From NCBI RefSeq assembly GCF_006539165.1, contig NZ_BJMM01000003.1, forward strand, positions 310,001 through 374,000: a stretch of DNA of 64,000 nt. The letters are read 5' to 3'. Both the position numbers and the translations under genes were made by a program. Positions 34,970 to 43,830 of the stretch are shown piece after piece; the first letter of the stretch is position 1, and the number at the start of each line of letters is the position of its first letter. Source of the DNA: Streptomyces cacaoi. Its GTDB lineage: Bacteria; Actinomycetota; Actinomycetes; Streptomycetales; Streptomycetaceae. Under the pieces are notes generated by a model. That model did no database searches. It had not been told where the DNA came from and saw only the letters and a list, made by a program, of their open reading frames with translations.

Positions 34970-37396
34970 TCAGATGCGACGTCGGGCGCGGTGGGCGCCC
35001 GCCGGGCGGTGCCTCCGCCACCGGCGGGGCCGCACGGCGCGCGCCAGGCGTGCCCGCAGCCGGCGGAGCTTCCCCGCCGCCGGTGCGGGCCCCACCGGCG
35101 GCGGAGGCGCCGCCGGCACCGCGGGCAGCAGCGCCTCGGCGGCGCCCGAGGCGACGACGACCGCGTCCGGCCGGGGCAGCGGCGCCACGGTGATGTGCTG
35201 CTCGTCCGCGGACACCGCCAACGCGGCACGCCCGTCGGCGAGGAAGCGGCTGCGCGACACCCGGCGCTCGGTGTGCCCGCCGCCCGGCCCGGTCGCCCGC
35301 GCACGCAGCACGACGAGCACCGTCGGCTCCGGCCAGACGAACCGCACCTCGGCGCGGCCCGCGTCCAGCCGCCGCGCGACCAGCCCCGTGACCGTGCCCG
35401 GGTGCTCGACGACGACGCTCGCCCCCGCGACGGCACGCCCCTCCAGAACGCTGACCGCCGTCATCCGCGCCCAGGCACGCGGCGGAACGGTGATCTCGGC
35501 ACAGTCCGGCCCGTGCACCTCGGGGACGCCGTCCGGGCTCTCCTGGGGACTCCCGTGCGGGGTGCCGGGCGAGGGCCACCGCGGCGGATCGTCCGGCCGG
35601 TTGCCGTCGCCGTGGTCATGACCGTCGCCGTGGTCGTGACCGTCGCCGTTGCCGTGGTCCTGTTCGTCGCGCGGACCGTCGGGGAAGAGGAGCGCCGTCA
35701 CGTCCTCGCCCGCGGCGACCGGCTGTCCCCGCCAGCGCACCAGCCGCCCACGACCGCGCGGCGGCGGGCTCCAGCTGATGTGCACACCGTCCGCGGTCCG
35801 CCGGGTGGTCAGCTCCCGAACGGGGGACGGCCACACCGGCGCGTGCACCGTCACCGTGCGCGTCCCGGACCACAACTGACCGCCGTCCGGTGCCCGGTAG
35901 CAGCAGGAGACCGCGTACCGGTACATGCCGGGCGGCAGCGGACGGTCCACCGCGCCGGCACGGCCGCAGAGCAGCTCCGCGGCGGGGAGCCCGGGGCCCG
36001 CCAGCCGCACCGCGCGGACCTCCACGGCCGCCTCGTCGGCACGCCAGCGCAGCCGGACACCGTCGGGCACCGCCACCCCGGACAGCTGCCCCGGCGGGGG
36101 CGCCAGCGCCACCGGAGCCGTCGTCCTCGGCACACAGGCGGCGCGCCCCGCGAGCTCGGGGAGCACGGCGTAGCGCCAGTACCCGGCGGGCACGGCCGGA
36201 TCCACCGCCGTGGCCGCACCCTCGGTCACCGGTACCTCGACCGCCTCGTGCGGCGCGCCCTCGGGGAACCGGAAGACGCGGTAGGTGAACGCGGCGATCC
36301 GGCGGCGCGCGCCGGGCGTCGTCGCCACCGGCGGATCCCAGCGCAGCCGGACCGTACGGTCCTCGACCGTGGCGCTCACCCGTGAACGCGCCCTGGGAGG
36401 AGGCGAGTTGGTGCCGCTCCCGGTCCCCGTTCCGGTGCCTGTCCCGGCTCCGGCCGCGATTCCGGCCGCGGTCGCGGTCGCGATTCCGGTTCCCGTGCCG
36501 ATGCCGGGATCGGAGACGGTGCCGGTTCCGGTGTCGATGTCGGTACCGGTGTCGGGGTCGGCGTCGGCTGCGGCGCCCAGCAGTCCGGTGCGGGCTGCCG
36601 GGTCGTCCGCCGCGCGCCGGGCGACGGCCAGCCAGGCCGCGGCGCACGCGCGCGCACGCCCCTGCGAGCGCAGGGCCGCCGCCTCTCGCCGGAGCCGTTC
36701 CGTCTCGTCCGCCTCGGCACGCAGCCCCCGCAGGACGCGGGCCAGCGCGTGGTCCGCCGGGTCAGCGGGCAGTCGGGCGGCCAGCGCCAGGGCGTGCCGC
36801 AGCCGGTGGCCGGGCCACACCTCGCAGATCTCCTCCGCCGCGTCCCGCCCGGCGCCGGGCCCGGGAAAGCCTTCCGCCACGGCACGCGCCAGCAGCGTGG
36901 CTTCCAGCCGGTGCACACCGAGCTGCGCCGCCCGCTCGGCGTCCGGCGGCTTCCCGCCGTCCTGGAGCAGACAGCACAGCTGCCACAGGACGATGCGGCG
37001 CAGCCCCGCCGCGTCGTCCCGCAGCACGGTCTCCAGGGTGTCCAGGACGGCGGCGACGTCGACGGCGCGCGGGTCGCCCGAGGCGGCCCAGCGGCGGCCC
37101 GTCTCCCGTAGACAGCCCAGGTCCATCCGGCGCCACAGGCCACCGCGTGCGGGGAACCACAGGCCGTCGAGGACGAGGAAACCGTCGTCGCCCTGGACGG
37201 ACGGGCTGAACGAGAACAGCGGCGAGGCGGTGGCCGCGGCCGGCGGGCGCAGTACCTCGGCCAGATGCCGGAAGCCCAACGCCTCGACGCGGCGGGCCAG
37301 TTCGGCGTAGCCGCGCATCGCGGGGGACTGCGGCAGCGCGGGCAGCGGAGGCGTGCTGTCCGCCGTCACCGGCTGACCCGGCTGCCATGTCCCCAC
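34970..37396 (-). CDS. Fibronectin-III-like multidomain protein
   Basis: An 808-residue protein without signal peptide, the last gene of the leftward operon. Residues 1-230 are helical (LARRVEALGFRHLAEVL). A Gly/Thr/Ile repeat linker (DTGTGTVSDPGIGTGTGI) follows. Three to four FN3-like beta domains then appear (TVRLRWDPP, GVRLRWRADEA, GVHISWSPPP), the third interrupted by a His/Asp/Gly-rich insert (GHDHGDGHDHGDG). A basic C terminus closes the protein. FN3 modules here probably scaffold contacts among the system's proteins. GTG 37396 is preceded by AGAGGACC at long spacing; ATG 37318 is possible. Confidence 0.72.
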   Translation of the reverse strand: MGTWQPGQPVTADSTPPLPALPQSPAMRGYAELARRVEALGFRHLAEVLRPPAAATASPLFSFSPSVQGDDGFLVLDGLWFPARGGLWRRMDLGCLRETGRRWAASGDPRAVDVAAVLDTLETVLRDDAAGLRRIVLWQLCCLLQDGGKPPDAERAAQLGVHRLEATLLARAVAEGFPGPGAGRDAAEEICEVWPGHRLRHALALAARLPADPADHALARVLRGLRAEADETERLRREAAALRSQGRARACAAAWLAVARRAADDPAARTGLLGAAADADPDTGTDIDTGTGTVSDPGIGTGTGIATATAAGIAAGAGTGTGTGTGSGTNSPPPRARSRVSATVEDRTVRLRWDPPVATTPGARRRIAAFTYRVFRFPEGAPHEAVEVPVTEGAATAVDPAVPAGYWRYAVLPELAGRAACVPRTTAPVALAPPPGQLSGVAVPDGVRLRWRADEAAVEVRAVRLAGPGLPAAELLCGRAGAVDRPLPPGMYRYAVSCCYRAPDGGQLWSGTRTVTVHAPVWPSPVRELTTRRTADGVHISWSPPPRGRGRLVRWRGQPVAAGEDVTALLFPDGPRDEQDHGNGDGHDHGDGHDHGDGNRPDDPPRWPSPGTPHGSPQESPDGVPEVHGPDCAEITVPPRAWARMTAVSVLEGRAVAGASVVVEHPGTVTGLVARRLDAGRAEVRFVWPEPTVLVVLRARATGPGGGHTERRVSRSRFLADGRAALAVSADEQHITVAPLPRPDAVVVASGAAEALLPAVPAAPPPPVGPAPAAGKLRRLRARLARAVRPRRWRRHRPAGAHRARRRI
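35590..35665. repeat. 18-base tandem repeat encoding a His/Asp-rich insert
   Basis: Near-identical CCGTGGTCATGACCGTCG-type units encode the (GDGHDH) repeats of the fibronectin-like protein. In-frame expansion or contraction would only alter insert length. Confidence 0.75.
36410..36580. repeat. Hexanucleotide-like tandem repeats encoding a Gly/Thr linker
   Basis: Loose 6-base GGTNCC/GGTNTC periodicity across about 170 bases encodes the GTGTGT and TDIDTGTGT linker of the fibronectin-like protein. All units keep the frame. Confidence 0.7.
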
Positions 37397-37435
37397 GCCG
37401 GTCGGTCCTCTCGTCTCGTTCCGGTGCGCCGGTGG

Positions 37436-37957
37436 TCAGCGTGGCGCGGTGTAGAAGTACACGCGCAGCAGTGCCGTGGACGGCGGGTCGCTCACCTTGA
37501 AGAAGTCGTCGGTGGCGGTGTCCTTGCCGAACATGTCCGGACGGGCCTTCGCCAGCAGCGAGTTGACGAGGTGCGCGTACTTCGTCCCGGACGCCGTGCC
37601 GCCGAAGGTCAGCACCAGCGCGGCACTGCGCCCCTTCCACGGTTCGGTGTCCTTCTTCAGCTGCGCGATCAGGCTCTTGCGGTCGGTGCCGGACACCCGG
37701 AACTCCTGCGGGGTGCGTGCGACCGCACGCGGGAACTTCGGGGTCGGGGAGGCGGAGGGCCGCTCGCTGGGCTTCTCGCGGTGGTGCTTCCCGGGACGCT
37801 CGTCCGCCAGCGGGTCGGGCCGGTCGGCCATCGACACGAGGGCGAGCACCAGCAGCAGATCGGCGAACAGCCAGCCCGCGAGGACGACGACGCCGAGCCG
37901 GCGCCGGGGCCCCGGCCTGCGGCCCGGTGCCGGGCGTGCCCGGCCCGGGCTGCTCAC
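37436..37957 (-). CDS. Single-pass membrane protein, MotB/ZorB-like candidate
   Basis: A 173-residue protein. A basic N terminus (residues 1-20) precedes one membrane helix (about 21-43, GVVVLAGWLFADLLLVLALV) containing an acidic Asp33, the hallmark of MotB/ExbD/TolR/ZorB proton-channel subunits. A charged Pro/Ser spacer leads to an alpha/beta domain (SAALVLTFGGTAS, KYAHLVNSLLAKARP, ALLRVYFYTAP) that could be a reduced OmpA-like fold. It overlaps the upstream two-helix protein by GTGA, consistent with a fixed-ratio complex. The MotB assignment is inference from topology and partner. Confidence 0.6.
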   Translation of the reverse strand: MSSPGRARPAPGRRPGPRRRLGVVVLAGWLFADLLLVLALVSMADRPDPLADERPGKHHREKPSERPSASPTPKFPRAVARTPQEFRVSGTDRKSLIAQLKKDTEPWKGRSAALVLTFGGTASGTKYAHLVNSLLAKARPDMFGKDTATDDFFKVSDPPSTALLRVYFYTAPR

Positions 37958-39666
37958 GGGCCGGCCTCCGTGCCGTCCCGCCGCTGCGGCCCGGCGCCGG
38001 GCGACCAGCGGGGCCGGGGCGGCGGCACCCCCGCCCCGGCCGCACCCGCTCCCTCGGCTTCCTGCCCTGCGGCGCCCTGCCCTCCGGCGTCCCTTTCACC
38101 GGCCCCGGGGGAGTACCCGGGGCTGCCCGAGTGCCCGGAGTTCCCGGGGCGGTTGGGCGTCGTGGTGCCGCCCGGGTATCCGGCGGCAGTGTGCCCCGGG
38201 GCGCTGCCCGGGTACCCCGCGGCGGTCCGTCCCGGTGTGCTGTCCGGGTACCCGGGGCCGTCGGTGTACCCGCTCGCCCGGCCGTACCCCTCGGCGTTCC
38301 CGTACCCCTCGGCGTTCCCGTATCCGTCCGCGTCCCCGTATCCGCCCGCGCCGCCGTACGGGACGGCTGCCCGGCCGTCGGCCCGCCCGTGGACATCGGC
38401 GCCGGTGCCGCGCAGGGTGCTGAGGCCGTTGTCCAGGCGCTGGGCCGCGTCCTGCCAGTGGGCCGCCGCGGCGTCCCAGCGTTCGGTGGCCATCCGCATG
38501 CCCTCGATGGCCTCCCCGGTGCGGGCCGTACTGGCGACCAGGGCCTGCGAGGCGCGTTCCGTGGCCTCGGCGACGGACGCCGATTTCTCGGTCAGCGCCT
38601 GCTGACCGGCGGCCAGCCCGGTGAGCGCCGACTCGACGGCGTCGCCCGCGGCCTTGATCCGGTCGGCGACGGCGCGTGCGGTGTCCGCGCTCTCGGTGCC
38701 GATCCGGGCCGCGGCCGACTGCCCGTCGCGTACGGCGTCACCGATCCGGTCGGCGGCGGCGTTCAGCCGGGGCATCTCGTCGGTCAGCCGCAGCGCCGCC
38801 GACTCCAGGGCCGAGGTGGCGTCGTGCGCGGCCTGGAGCGAGGTGACCAGCGTGTGGTGGCTGCTGTCCGCCTTGGCCGCGAGCCGTTCCATCCGCCGGG
38901 CCGCCTTGGTCAGTTCGGCACCGAACTGGCCGGGAGAGGCGCCCCGGTGGGCCGCGAGGAGCACTTGTACGGGGGTGAGCGTGGCGGCGAGCCTACCCAG
39001 CAGATGTTCGCGTTCCTCGTGCCACTCGGCCTCGTCCCGCTCGGTCCTGGCGCGCACCCGGGTGTGCCAGCCGGAGAGCACCACCAGCAGCGCGATCAGC
39101 AGGACGGCGGCGAGCGCCACGTTCTCGAAGCGGCCGAGCGGGGCCAGATGGCCGCCGAAGCCGGACTGCCACAGCTGGAGGAAGGGACGCGTCGACTCCT
39201 TCGGATCGTCCACGCTCAGCTCTCCGTAGGCGCGGACGGCCTCGCGCAGCCCGAACCAGGTGATCAGCAGCGGGACGAACACCAGCATCCCCAGCAGCGC
39301 CTCCAGGAAGGTGTCGCGGACCGGGCGTTCCCGCAGGCCTTCCCGTGCCCACAGCAGCAGGCCGCGCACACCGCCGGACCGGTACTCCCGGGCCACCGCG
39401 GCGGGCAGGGCGGCGAGCGCCCGGAGCGGCCCGGTGCGTACGGGCGCGGCCGGTTTCGCGGCGAGCGACTCGGTGCGGACGAAGGCGTTCAGCAGATCGA
39501 CCTCGGCCCAGCGGTCCAGCCGTCCGTCCTGGTCGAGGTCGTCGGCGAGGGCGAGCAGTTCGTTCCGGCGCAGCGCCAGCGGGGGAGCCTCGGCCAGCTC
39601 TCTCAACTGCCGTACGAGCGCGGTCTTGTCGGGCAGCCGATGTGCCCGAGGCGGTGTCTGCGGCAA
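37954..39666 (-). CDS. Two-helix membrane protein with long helical tail, MotA/ZorA-like candidate
   Basis: A 570-residue protein. Residues 1-110 are cytosolic and include an EF-hand-like DLDQDGRLD segment (43-51). Membrane helices lie at about 121-142 (LEALLGMLVFVPLLITWFGL) and 182-200. Residues 205-410 form a long Ala-rich helical rod resembling a chemoreceptor or ZorA tail (RIGTESADTARAVADRI, ATERASQALVAST). The last 150 residues are Tyr/Gly/Pro-rich repeats. TTG 39666 is preceded by GGGGG; alternative starts are poor. Coupled by GTGA to the Asp-containing single-pass protein. ZorA-like role is inferred. Confidence 0.62.
   Translation of the reverse strand: MPQTPPRAHRLPDKTALVRQLRELAEAPPLALRRNELLALADDLDQDGRLDRWAEVDLLNAFVRTESLAAKPAAPVRTGPLRALAALPAAVAREYRSGGVRGLLLWAREGLRERPVRDTFLEALLGMLVFVPLLITWFGLREAVRAYGELSVDDPKESTRPFLQLWQSGFGGHLAPLGRFENVALAAVLLIALLVVLSGWHTRVRARTERDEAEWHEEREHLLGRLAATLTPVQVLLAAHRGASPGQFGAELTKAARRMERLAAKADSSHHTLVTSLQAAHDATSALESAALRLTDEMPRLNAAADRIGDAVRDGQSAAARIGTESADTARAVADRIKAAGDAVESALTGLAAGQQALTEKSASVAEATERASQALVASTARTGEAIEGMRMATERWDAAAAHWQDAAQRLDNGLSTLRGTGADVHGRADGRAAVPYGGAGGYGDADGYGNAEGYGNAEGYGRASGYTDGPGYPDSTPGRTAAGYPGSAPGHTAAGYPGGTTTPNRPGNSGHSGSPGYSPGAGERDAGGQGAAGQEAEGAGAAGAGVPPPRPRWSPGAGPQRRDGTEAGP
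38230..38360. repeat. 15-base repeats encoding a Tyr/Gly-rich tail
   Basis: Units such as GTACCCCTCGGCGTTCC recur and encode GYGNAEGYGNAEGYG-like sequence at the end of the two-helix membrane protein. The Tyr/Gly composition is typical of disordered, self-associating tails. Confidence 0.7.
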
Positions 39667-39712
39667 TCCTCATCCCCCTTGGATCCGCTCCGACCCGGCA
39701 CAGCGTACCGGG

Positions 39713-41662
39713 CTACACACCCCCACGGGGCCGTATCCCGGGTCCCTGAAGGAGCGTCAACAACTCCTGGGCGCCCGGGTGTTCGGGATCCCAGCCCAGG
39801 CAGGCGCGGAGCGCTTCGAGGGCTTCCCGGCGGGTGCCGCGCCGGTGGAGTTCGGCCGCGTGCCGGTAGGTGCGTTCGGCCAGCAGGCCGCGCACCCGTG
39901 CATTGGTCGAGTCGTGCTGGTAGGCGCACCGCAGCCAGCTGTCGGCCTGTTCGAAGTGCTCGGGCCCCGAGGCCGCCATGGCCGCCTCGCAGTGCACGTC
40001 GATCATCGCCTCCAGCACATCGGCGGCGCCCGCCGAGCGCGCGGTCTCTCCTGCCCACGCGGCGTGCGAGGCGTGCACCGCCTGGCCCCACCGCCGCTGG
40101 CCCAGCAGGAGGCGTGCGTGCGCCAGCCGCCGGGCCGCCTCGCCGGTGGGGCCGGGCCCGGGCCCCGGCGGGGCGGCCCCCGGCTCCTGCTCCGGCACCG
40201 GAGTCTGCTGCTCCGGCTCCGGCACCGGCGCCGTGTCCTGCTCCGGGACGGACACGGTGCCGTCCTGCCGCCGGAGGAGTTCGTCGAGCACTTCCCGCGT
40301 CTCGTCGAGGACCTCCCGCAGCAGTGCGCACGCCTCGTCGGTGCGGCCCGTGGCGGCGAGCCGGCGCGCCTCGTCGAGGAACTCCCGGCCGTGCGCGGGC
40401 GACGACGGGGACGGTGGGGCCGGGGGCGCTGAGGCGGAGGGCGGGGACGGTGGTGCGGCTGCCGGGTCCGGCTGTGCGGGTGTGGCGGGCGACGGGTCCG
40501 CGGCAGGGTCCGGCCCCGGTGCGGGCAGCAGGGTGGCGGTGAGCCGGGGTTCGCCGCCGAGTGTGTCGCCGGACGGGTCCGGCGGCAGCAGTGCGCCCTC
40601 CTCCTCGGGGGACTGCTGGGTGCGCTCCAGCTGCTGGGCGTACAGCTGTGCGCCGTGGGCCAGATGGGCCTCGTCCAGCTCCACGAACGGCAGGCCGAGC
40701 GGGGCGAGGGCGCAGCGCCCGATACCGGTGGTCCGGCCGGCCAGCAGCACCGCGTCCACGTGCGAGTGCTCCACCCCGGTCTGCTGGAACAGTGTCCTGG
40801 CCCGGTCTTGTATCCGCGCGGCCTGCTGCTGCCGGTAGTCGTCCAGCGCGGCACGGGGCAGCCCGAAGTGGAACCGGGGGAAGCCCAGGTCGAGTTCCAC
40901 CACCGGCCCCGACGGCGCCGCCCGGGCGTCGAGGCGCTCCCACAGCCGGCACGCGCCCCGGAGCATCCGGTGCCAGTCGGCGCGTGCGGGCTCCGCACCG
41001 CCGGGCAGCAGCGCGTGCTCACGCAGCAGCGGGAAGACGACGGCCAGCACCCACTCGCCGAAGGCTCGCGCCCCCGGTGCCTCGGCGCCCTCGTAGCCGA
41101 GGGCCCGGTAGTGCCGGCGCACGGCACGCACCAGACCCAGTTCGAAGCCCCGGTAGCCGGTGCCGAGGACGAGATAGGTGCCGCTGCCGCCGCCCGCGGT
41201 GTGCCCGATGACGGCGGCGGCCGAGTCGTTGATGAGCAGCGGCCCGGCCAGCCCTGCCCGCTGCGCCGCGGACCGGAGCGCGGCACGCTGCGCCGAGCCG
41301 TAGCCGGCGGGGACGCTGAGCACCGTGCGCACCACCTCGGCCGAGGCCGCCGCCTCCACGCGGGTGCGCAGCGTGCGCAGCGCCCGGGCCATCAGCTCCT
41401 CCGGGGCCGCCTCCGCGCCGCCGTCCCGGACCGGACGGCCGCTGCCCAGCGCGCTCTTGAGGCTGGGGAAGGTGACGGGGAGGCGGCCCGCCGCGGTGCG
41501 TTCGCACAGCAGCCAGGGCACCCCGGCGTCCGAGTCCTCCAGCACGCGGACGCGGTCGTGTCCCGCACCGGGCGGGTCCGCCGGTGCGTAGGCGGCGCGC
41601 AGCCCCGTGCTGCCGAGGTCCAGCCCGAGGCTGACGCGGCCCCGGCCGCCCGTCCCCGTCAT
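39713..41662 (-). CDS. Degenerate Hsp70-fold protein with C-terminal TPR-like domain
   Basis: A 649-residue protein. Residues 10-330 have the Hsp70/actin ATPase fold: phosphate-1 loop SLGLDLGSTGLRAAY, LSVPAGYGSAQRAALRSAAQRAGL, INDSAAAVIG. The phosphate-2 DLGGGTFD is altered to LGTGYRGFEL and the adenosine motif to LLAGRTTGIG, so ATP hydrolysis may be lost. The substrate-binding domain is replaced by a Pro-rich linker and helical TPR-like repeats (EARRLAATGRTDEACALL, YRHAAELHRRGTRREALEAL). ATG overlaps the canonical Hsp70 stop by 4 bases, suggesting they work together. Confidence 0.78.
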   Translation of the reverse strand: MTGTGGRGRVSLGLDLGSTGLRAAYAPADPPGAGHDRVRVLEDSDAGVPWLLCERTAAGRLPVTFPSLKSALGSGRPVRDGGAEAAPEELMARALRTLRTRVEAAASAEVVRTVLSVPAGYGSAQRAALRSAAQRAGLAGPLLINDSAAAVIGHTAGGGSGTYLVLGTGYRGFELGLVRAVRRHYRALGYEGAEAPGARAFGEWVLAVVFPLLREHALLPGGAEPARADWHRMLRGACRLWERLDARAAPSGPVVELDLGFPRFHFGLPRAALDDYRQQQAARIQDRARTLFQQTGVEHSHVDAVLLAGRTTGIGRCALAPLGLPFVELDEAHLAHGAQLYAQQLERTQQSPEEEGALLPPDPSGDTLGGEPRLTATLLPAPGPDPAADPSPATPAQPDPAAAPPSPPSASAPPAPPSPSSPAHGREFLDEARRLAATGRTDEACALLREVLDETREVLDELLRRQDGTVSVPEQDTAPVPEPEQQTPVPEQEPGAAPPGPGPGPTGEAARRLAHARLLLGQRRWGQAVHASHAAWAGETARSAGAADVLEAMIDVHCEAAMAASGPEHFEQADSWLRCAYQHDSTNARVRGLLAERTYRHAAELHRRGTRREALEALRACLGWDPEHPGAQELLTLLQGPGIRPRGGV

Positions 41663-43806
41663 GTGTCGAGGCGGTGGTCGGGGATGCGCAGCTCGCCGCC
41701 GAAGCCCTCCTCGGTGGGCACCTCGGCGACGTTCGCCTCGGTCAGCGCGCGGGCCACCAGCGTGGTGAGGTTGCGTTCCTGCTGGCTCAGCTGCTCCGGG
41801 TTGCCGCGTGCGTGCGCCTCCTTCACCAGCCGGACGGCCTCGTTGATCAGGCCGGTCAGCTCCGGGGAGGCGCCCTCGGCGGCGCGCTCCGCCTGTGCGA
41901 ACTTACTGGCGAGCCCGCACTGGTGGAGCATGTCGTCGTACAGCAGCCCCGTGAGCCGCTCGTATTCGCCGGTCTCGCCGTGGTCCAGGGCCCGCTGTGC
42001 CTGTTCCAGATCGCGGTTGACCTTCATCCGCTGGTTCGGCTCGATGTGCGCCTCGTAGGACTGGAGGAACTCCTCCGTGTGTCCCATGACGTAGCTGAGG
42101 AGCTGTTCGTTCCAGCCGTTGTCGGTCTCCTGCGTGGGCTCGGGTGCGGGCGTGGGCGGCAGCTGGCGGCGTGGGGTGTCCACCTTGACCATGTCCGTGC
42201 CGGCCACGCTGATCCGCACATTGATCGTCCGGTTGACCGTGTAGTTGAAGGACACGTCCACCCGGCTGTGCGGGTCGATCTCCTCCGGCAGTTCGAACTC
42301 GATGACGCCCTGTTCCGCGTTCCGGCTGGCCACCGGGTCGTCGCCCTCGTACACGGGGACGCGGATGAAGCGGCTGTCGGTCGCCTCGAAGGACCGCTGC
42401 TGGGGCTCGGGAAGCGGATAGGGGGTGTTGCGCGGGATGATCGGGACGAACACGTCGCGCCGGTTCCCGCGGACCGCGGCGATGCCCATCGACGGTCCCG
42501 TCACCTCGTTGAGCCCCGTCTCGCCGAAGACGGGCGCGTTCACCAGGCTGGCACCGCACTCCGTGCACCGGGAGGCCGCGTCGTCGTTGGGCCGGCGGCA
42601 GGCGGGCTCGGGGCACTCGACGCCGTGCAGGGTGCCCGCGAGGATGCCGGCGCCGAGCCCCACGCACTCCATGGGGTTGATGTTCCGGCGGACCTTCTCC
42701 CGGCCGAAGTGGGACTCCACGGTCTCGTAGACCTTGCGGGTGTAGGTGGCCCCGCCGACGAGGAGGACGTCGGAGATGTCGTCGGGCGTGAGGTCCTGCT
42801 CCTCCAGCGTCCGCTCCACCAGCTCCATGGTCCGCCGCACCATCGGTTCGATCATCTTGTCGAACTGCTCGCGCGTCAGGACCAGTTCGACGTCCAGCGG
42901 CCGGCCTTCGCCGGTCCGGTAGGCGGCCGGGATCACGATGTACGCCACGGTGTCCTCGTTCAGCGTCCGCTTGGCCTGCTCGGCCTTCGCCTTCGCCGTC
43001 ATCAGGAAACCCTTGTCGTGCGAGGGGTCGACGCCGTGCTCGCGCTTCATCGACGCGATGATGTACTCCACGATGGCCAGGTCGAAGTCGTCCCCGCCCA
43101 GCCAGTTGTCCCCGCTGTACTGGAGGATGTGGAACTGGCCGTGCCCCTCGGCGTCCTTGACCGCGTTCAGCACGGAGATGTCGAACGTGCCGCCGCCCAG
43201 GTCGTAGACGAGGATGCGGCTGCGGTCGCCGGGGTTCTTGTCCAGCCCGAAGAACGCCACGGCGGCGGCCGTCGGCTCATCGATGATCTTCTTCACGTGC
43301 AGCCCGGCCCGCTCGGCCGCCTCCCGGGTCGCGGCCCGCTGCGCGTCCAGGAAGTACGCCGGGACGGTGATCACCGCATGCGTCACCTCCTCGCCCAGCG
43401 ACCGCGACGCGTTGGCTGCCAGCTGCCGGAGCAGCAGGGCCGACAGCTGGGCGGGCGTACACGTCTCGTCGCCCAGCTCGACGTGTGCGCGCGGATCGTC
43501 CTGCGGGCCGCGCACGATGCGGTAGTTGAGCCGCTCACGTGCCTTCGCGACGACCTCGTCGTCGAAGTGCCTGCCCATCAGCCGCTTGACCGAGAAGATC
43601 GTGTCCCGGGGCGCGCGAGCGGCCCAGTTGACGGCCACCTCCCCGACCAGCTGCTTCTCCTTGCCGTCGGCGCGGCGCAGCCCGATCACCGACGGCGTCC
43701 ACGTCCTGCCGCCCTCGGCGGGCAGCATCCGTGCCTCGCCGCGCGCGGCGTCGTAGGCCGCGACCGCGCTGTTGGTCGTGCCCAGATCGATACCGACCGC
43801 CCTCAT
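41659..43806 (-). CDS. Hsp70 (DnaK-like) chaperone with inserted zinc ribbon
   Basis: A 715-residue Hsp70. The ATPase domain is canonical: GIDLGTTNSAVA, YFLDAQRAATREAAERAGL, IDEPTAAAVAFFG, VYDLGGGTFDISVL and GGATYTRKV. Between the ATPase and substrate-binding domains is a zinc-ribbon-like insert with Cys398, Cys403, Cys414 and Cys417. A beta domain (VIEFELPEEIDPHSRVDVSF) and helical lid follow, but the C-terminal tail lacks the EEVD-like or Gly-rich end of housekeeping DnaK. ATG 43806 is preceded by GGGAGAGGG and starts at the ATPase domain. It is embedded with GrpE- and J-like genes, so is a dedicated system chaperone. Confidence 0.9.
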   Translation of the reverse strand: MRAVGIDLGTTNSAVAAYDAARGEARMLPAEGGRTWTPSVIGLRRADGKEKQLVGEVAVNWAARAPRDTIFSVKRLMGRHFDDEVVAKARERLNYRIVRGPQDDPRAHVELGDETCTPAQLSALLLRQLAANASRSLGEEVTHAVITVPAYFLDAQRAATREAAERAGLHVKKIIDEPTAAAVAFFGLDKNPGDRSRILVYDLGGGTFDISVLNAVKDAEGHGQFHILQYSGDNWLGGDDFDLAIVEYIIASMKREHGVDPSHDKGFLMTAKAKAEQAKRTLNEDTVAYIVIPAAYRTGEGRPLDVELVLTREQFDKMIEPMVRRTMELVERTLEEQDLTPDDISDVLLVGGATYTRKVYETVESHFGREKVRRNINPMECVGLGAGILAGTLHGVECPEPACRRPNDDAASRCTECGASLVNAPVFGETGLNEVTGPSMGIAAVRGNRRDVFVPIIPRNTPYPLPEPQQRSFEATDSRFIRVPVYEGDDPVASRNAEQGVIEFELPEEIDPHSRVDVSFNYTVNRTINVRISVAGTDMVKVDTPRRQLPPTPAPEPTQETDNGWNEQLLSYVMGHTEEFLQSYEAHIEPNQRMKVNRDLEQAQRALDHGETGEYERLTGLLYDDMLHQCGLASKFAQAERAAEGASPELTGLINEAVRLVKEAHARGNPEQLSQQERNLTTLVARALTEANVAEVPTEEGFGGELRIPDHRLDT

Positions 43807-43830
43807 GCCCTCTCCCATGACTGCCTGTCG

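Noticed and set aside
32533..35436. A 967-codon open frame on the minus strand
   Set aside because: Antisense to the PP2C-kinase gene, whose catalytic motifs prove the plus-strand reading.
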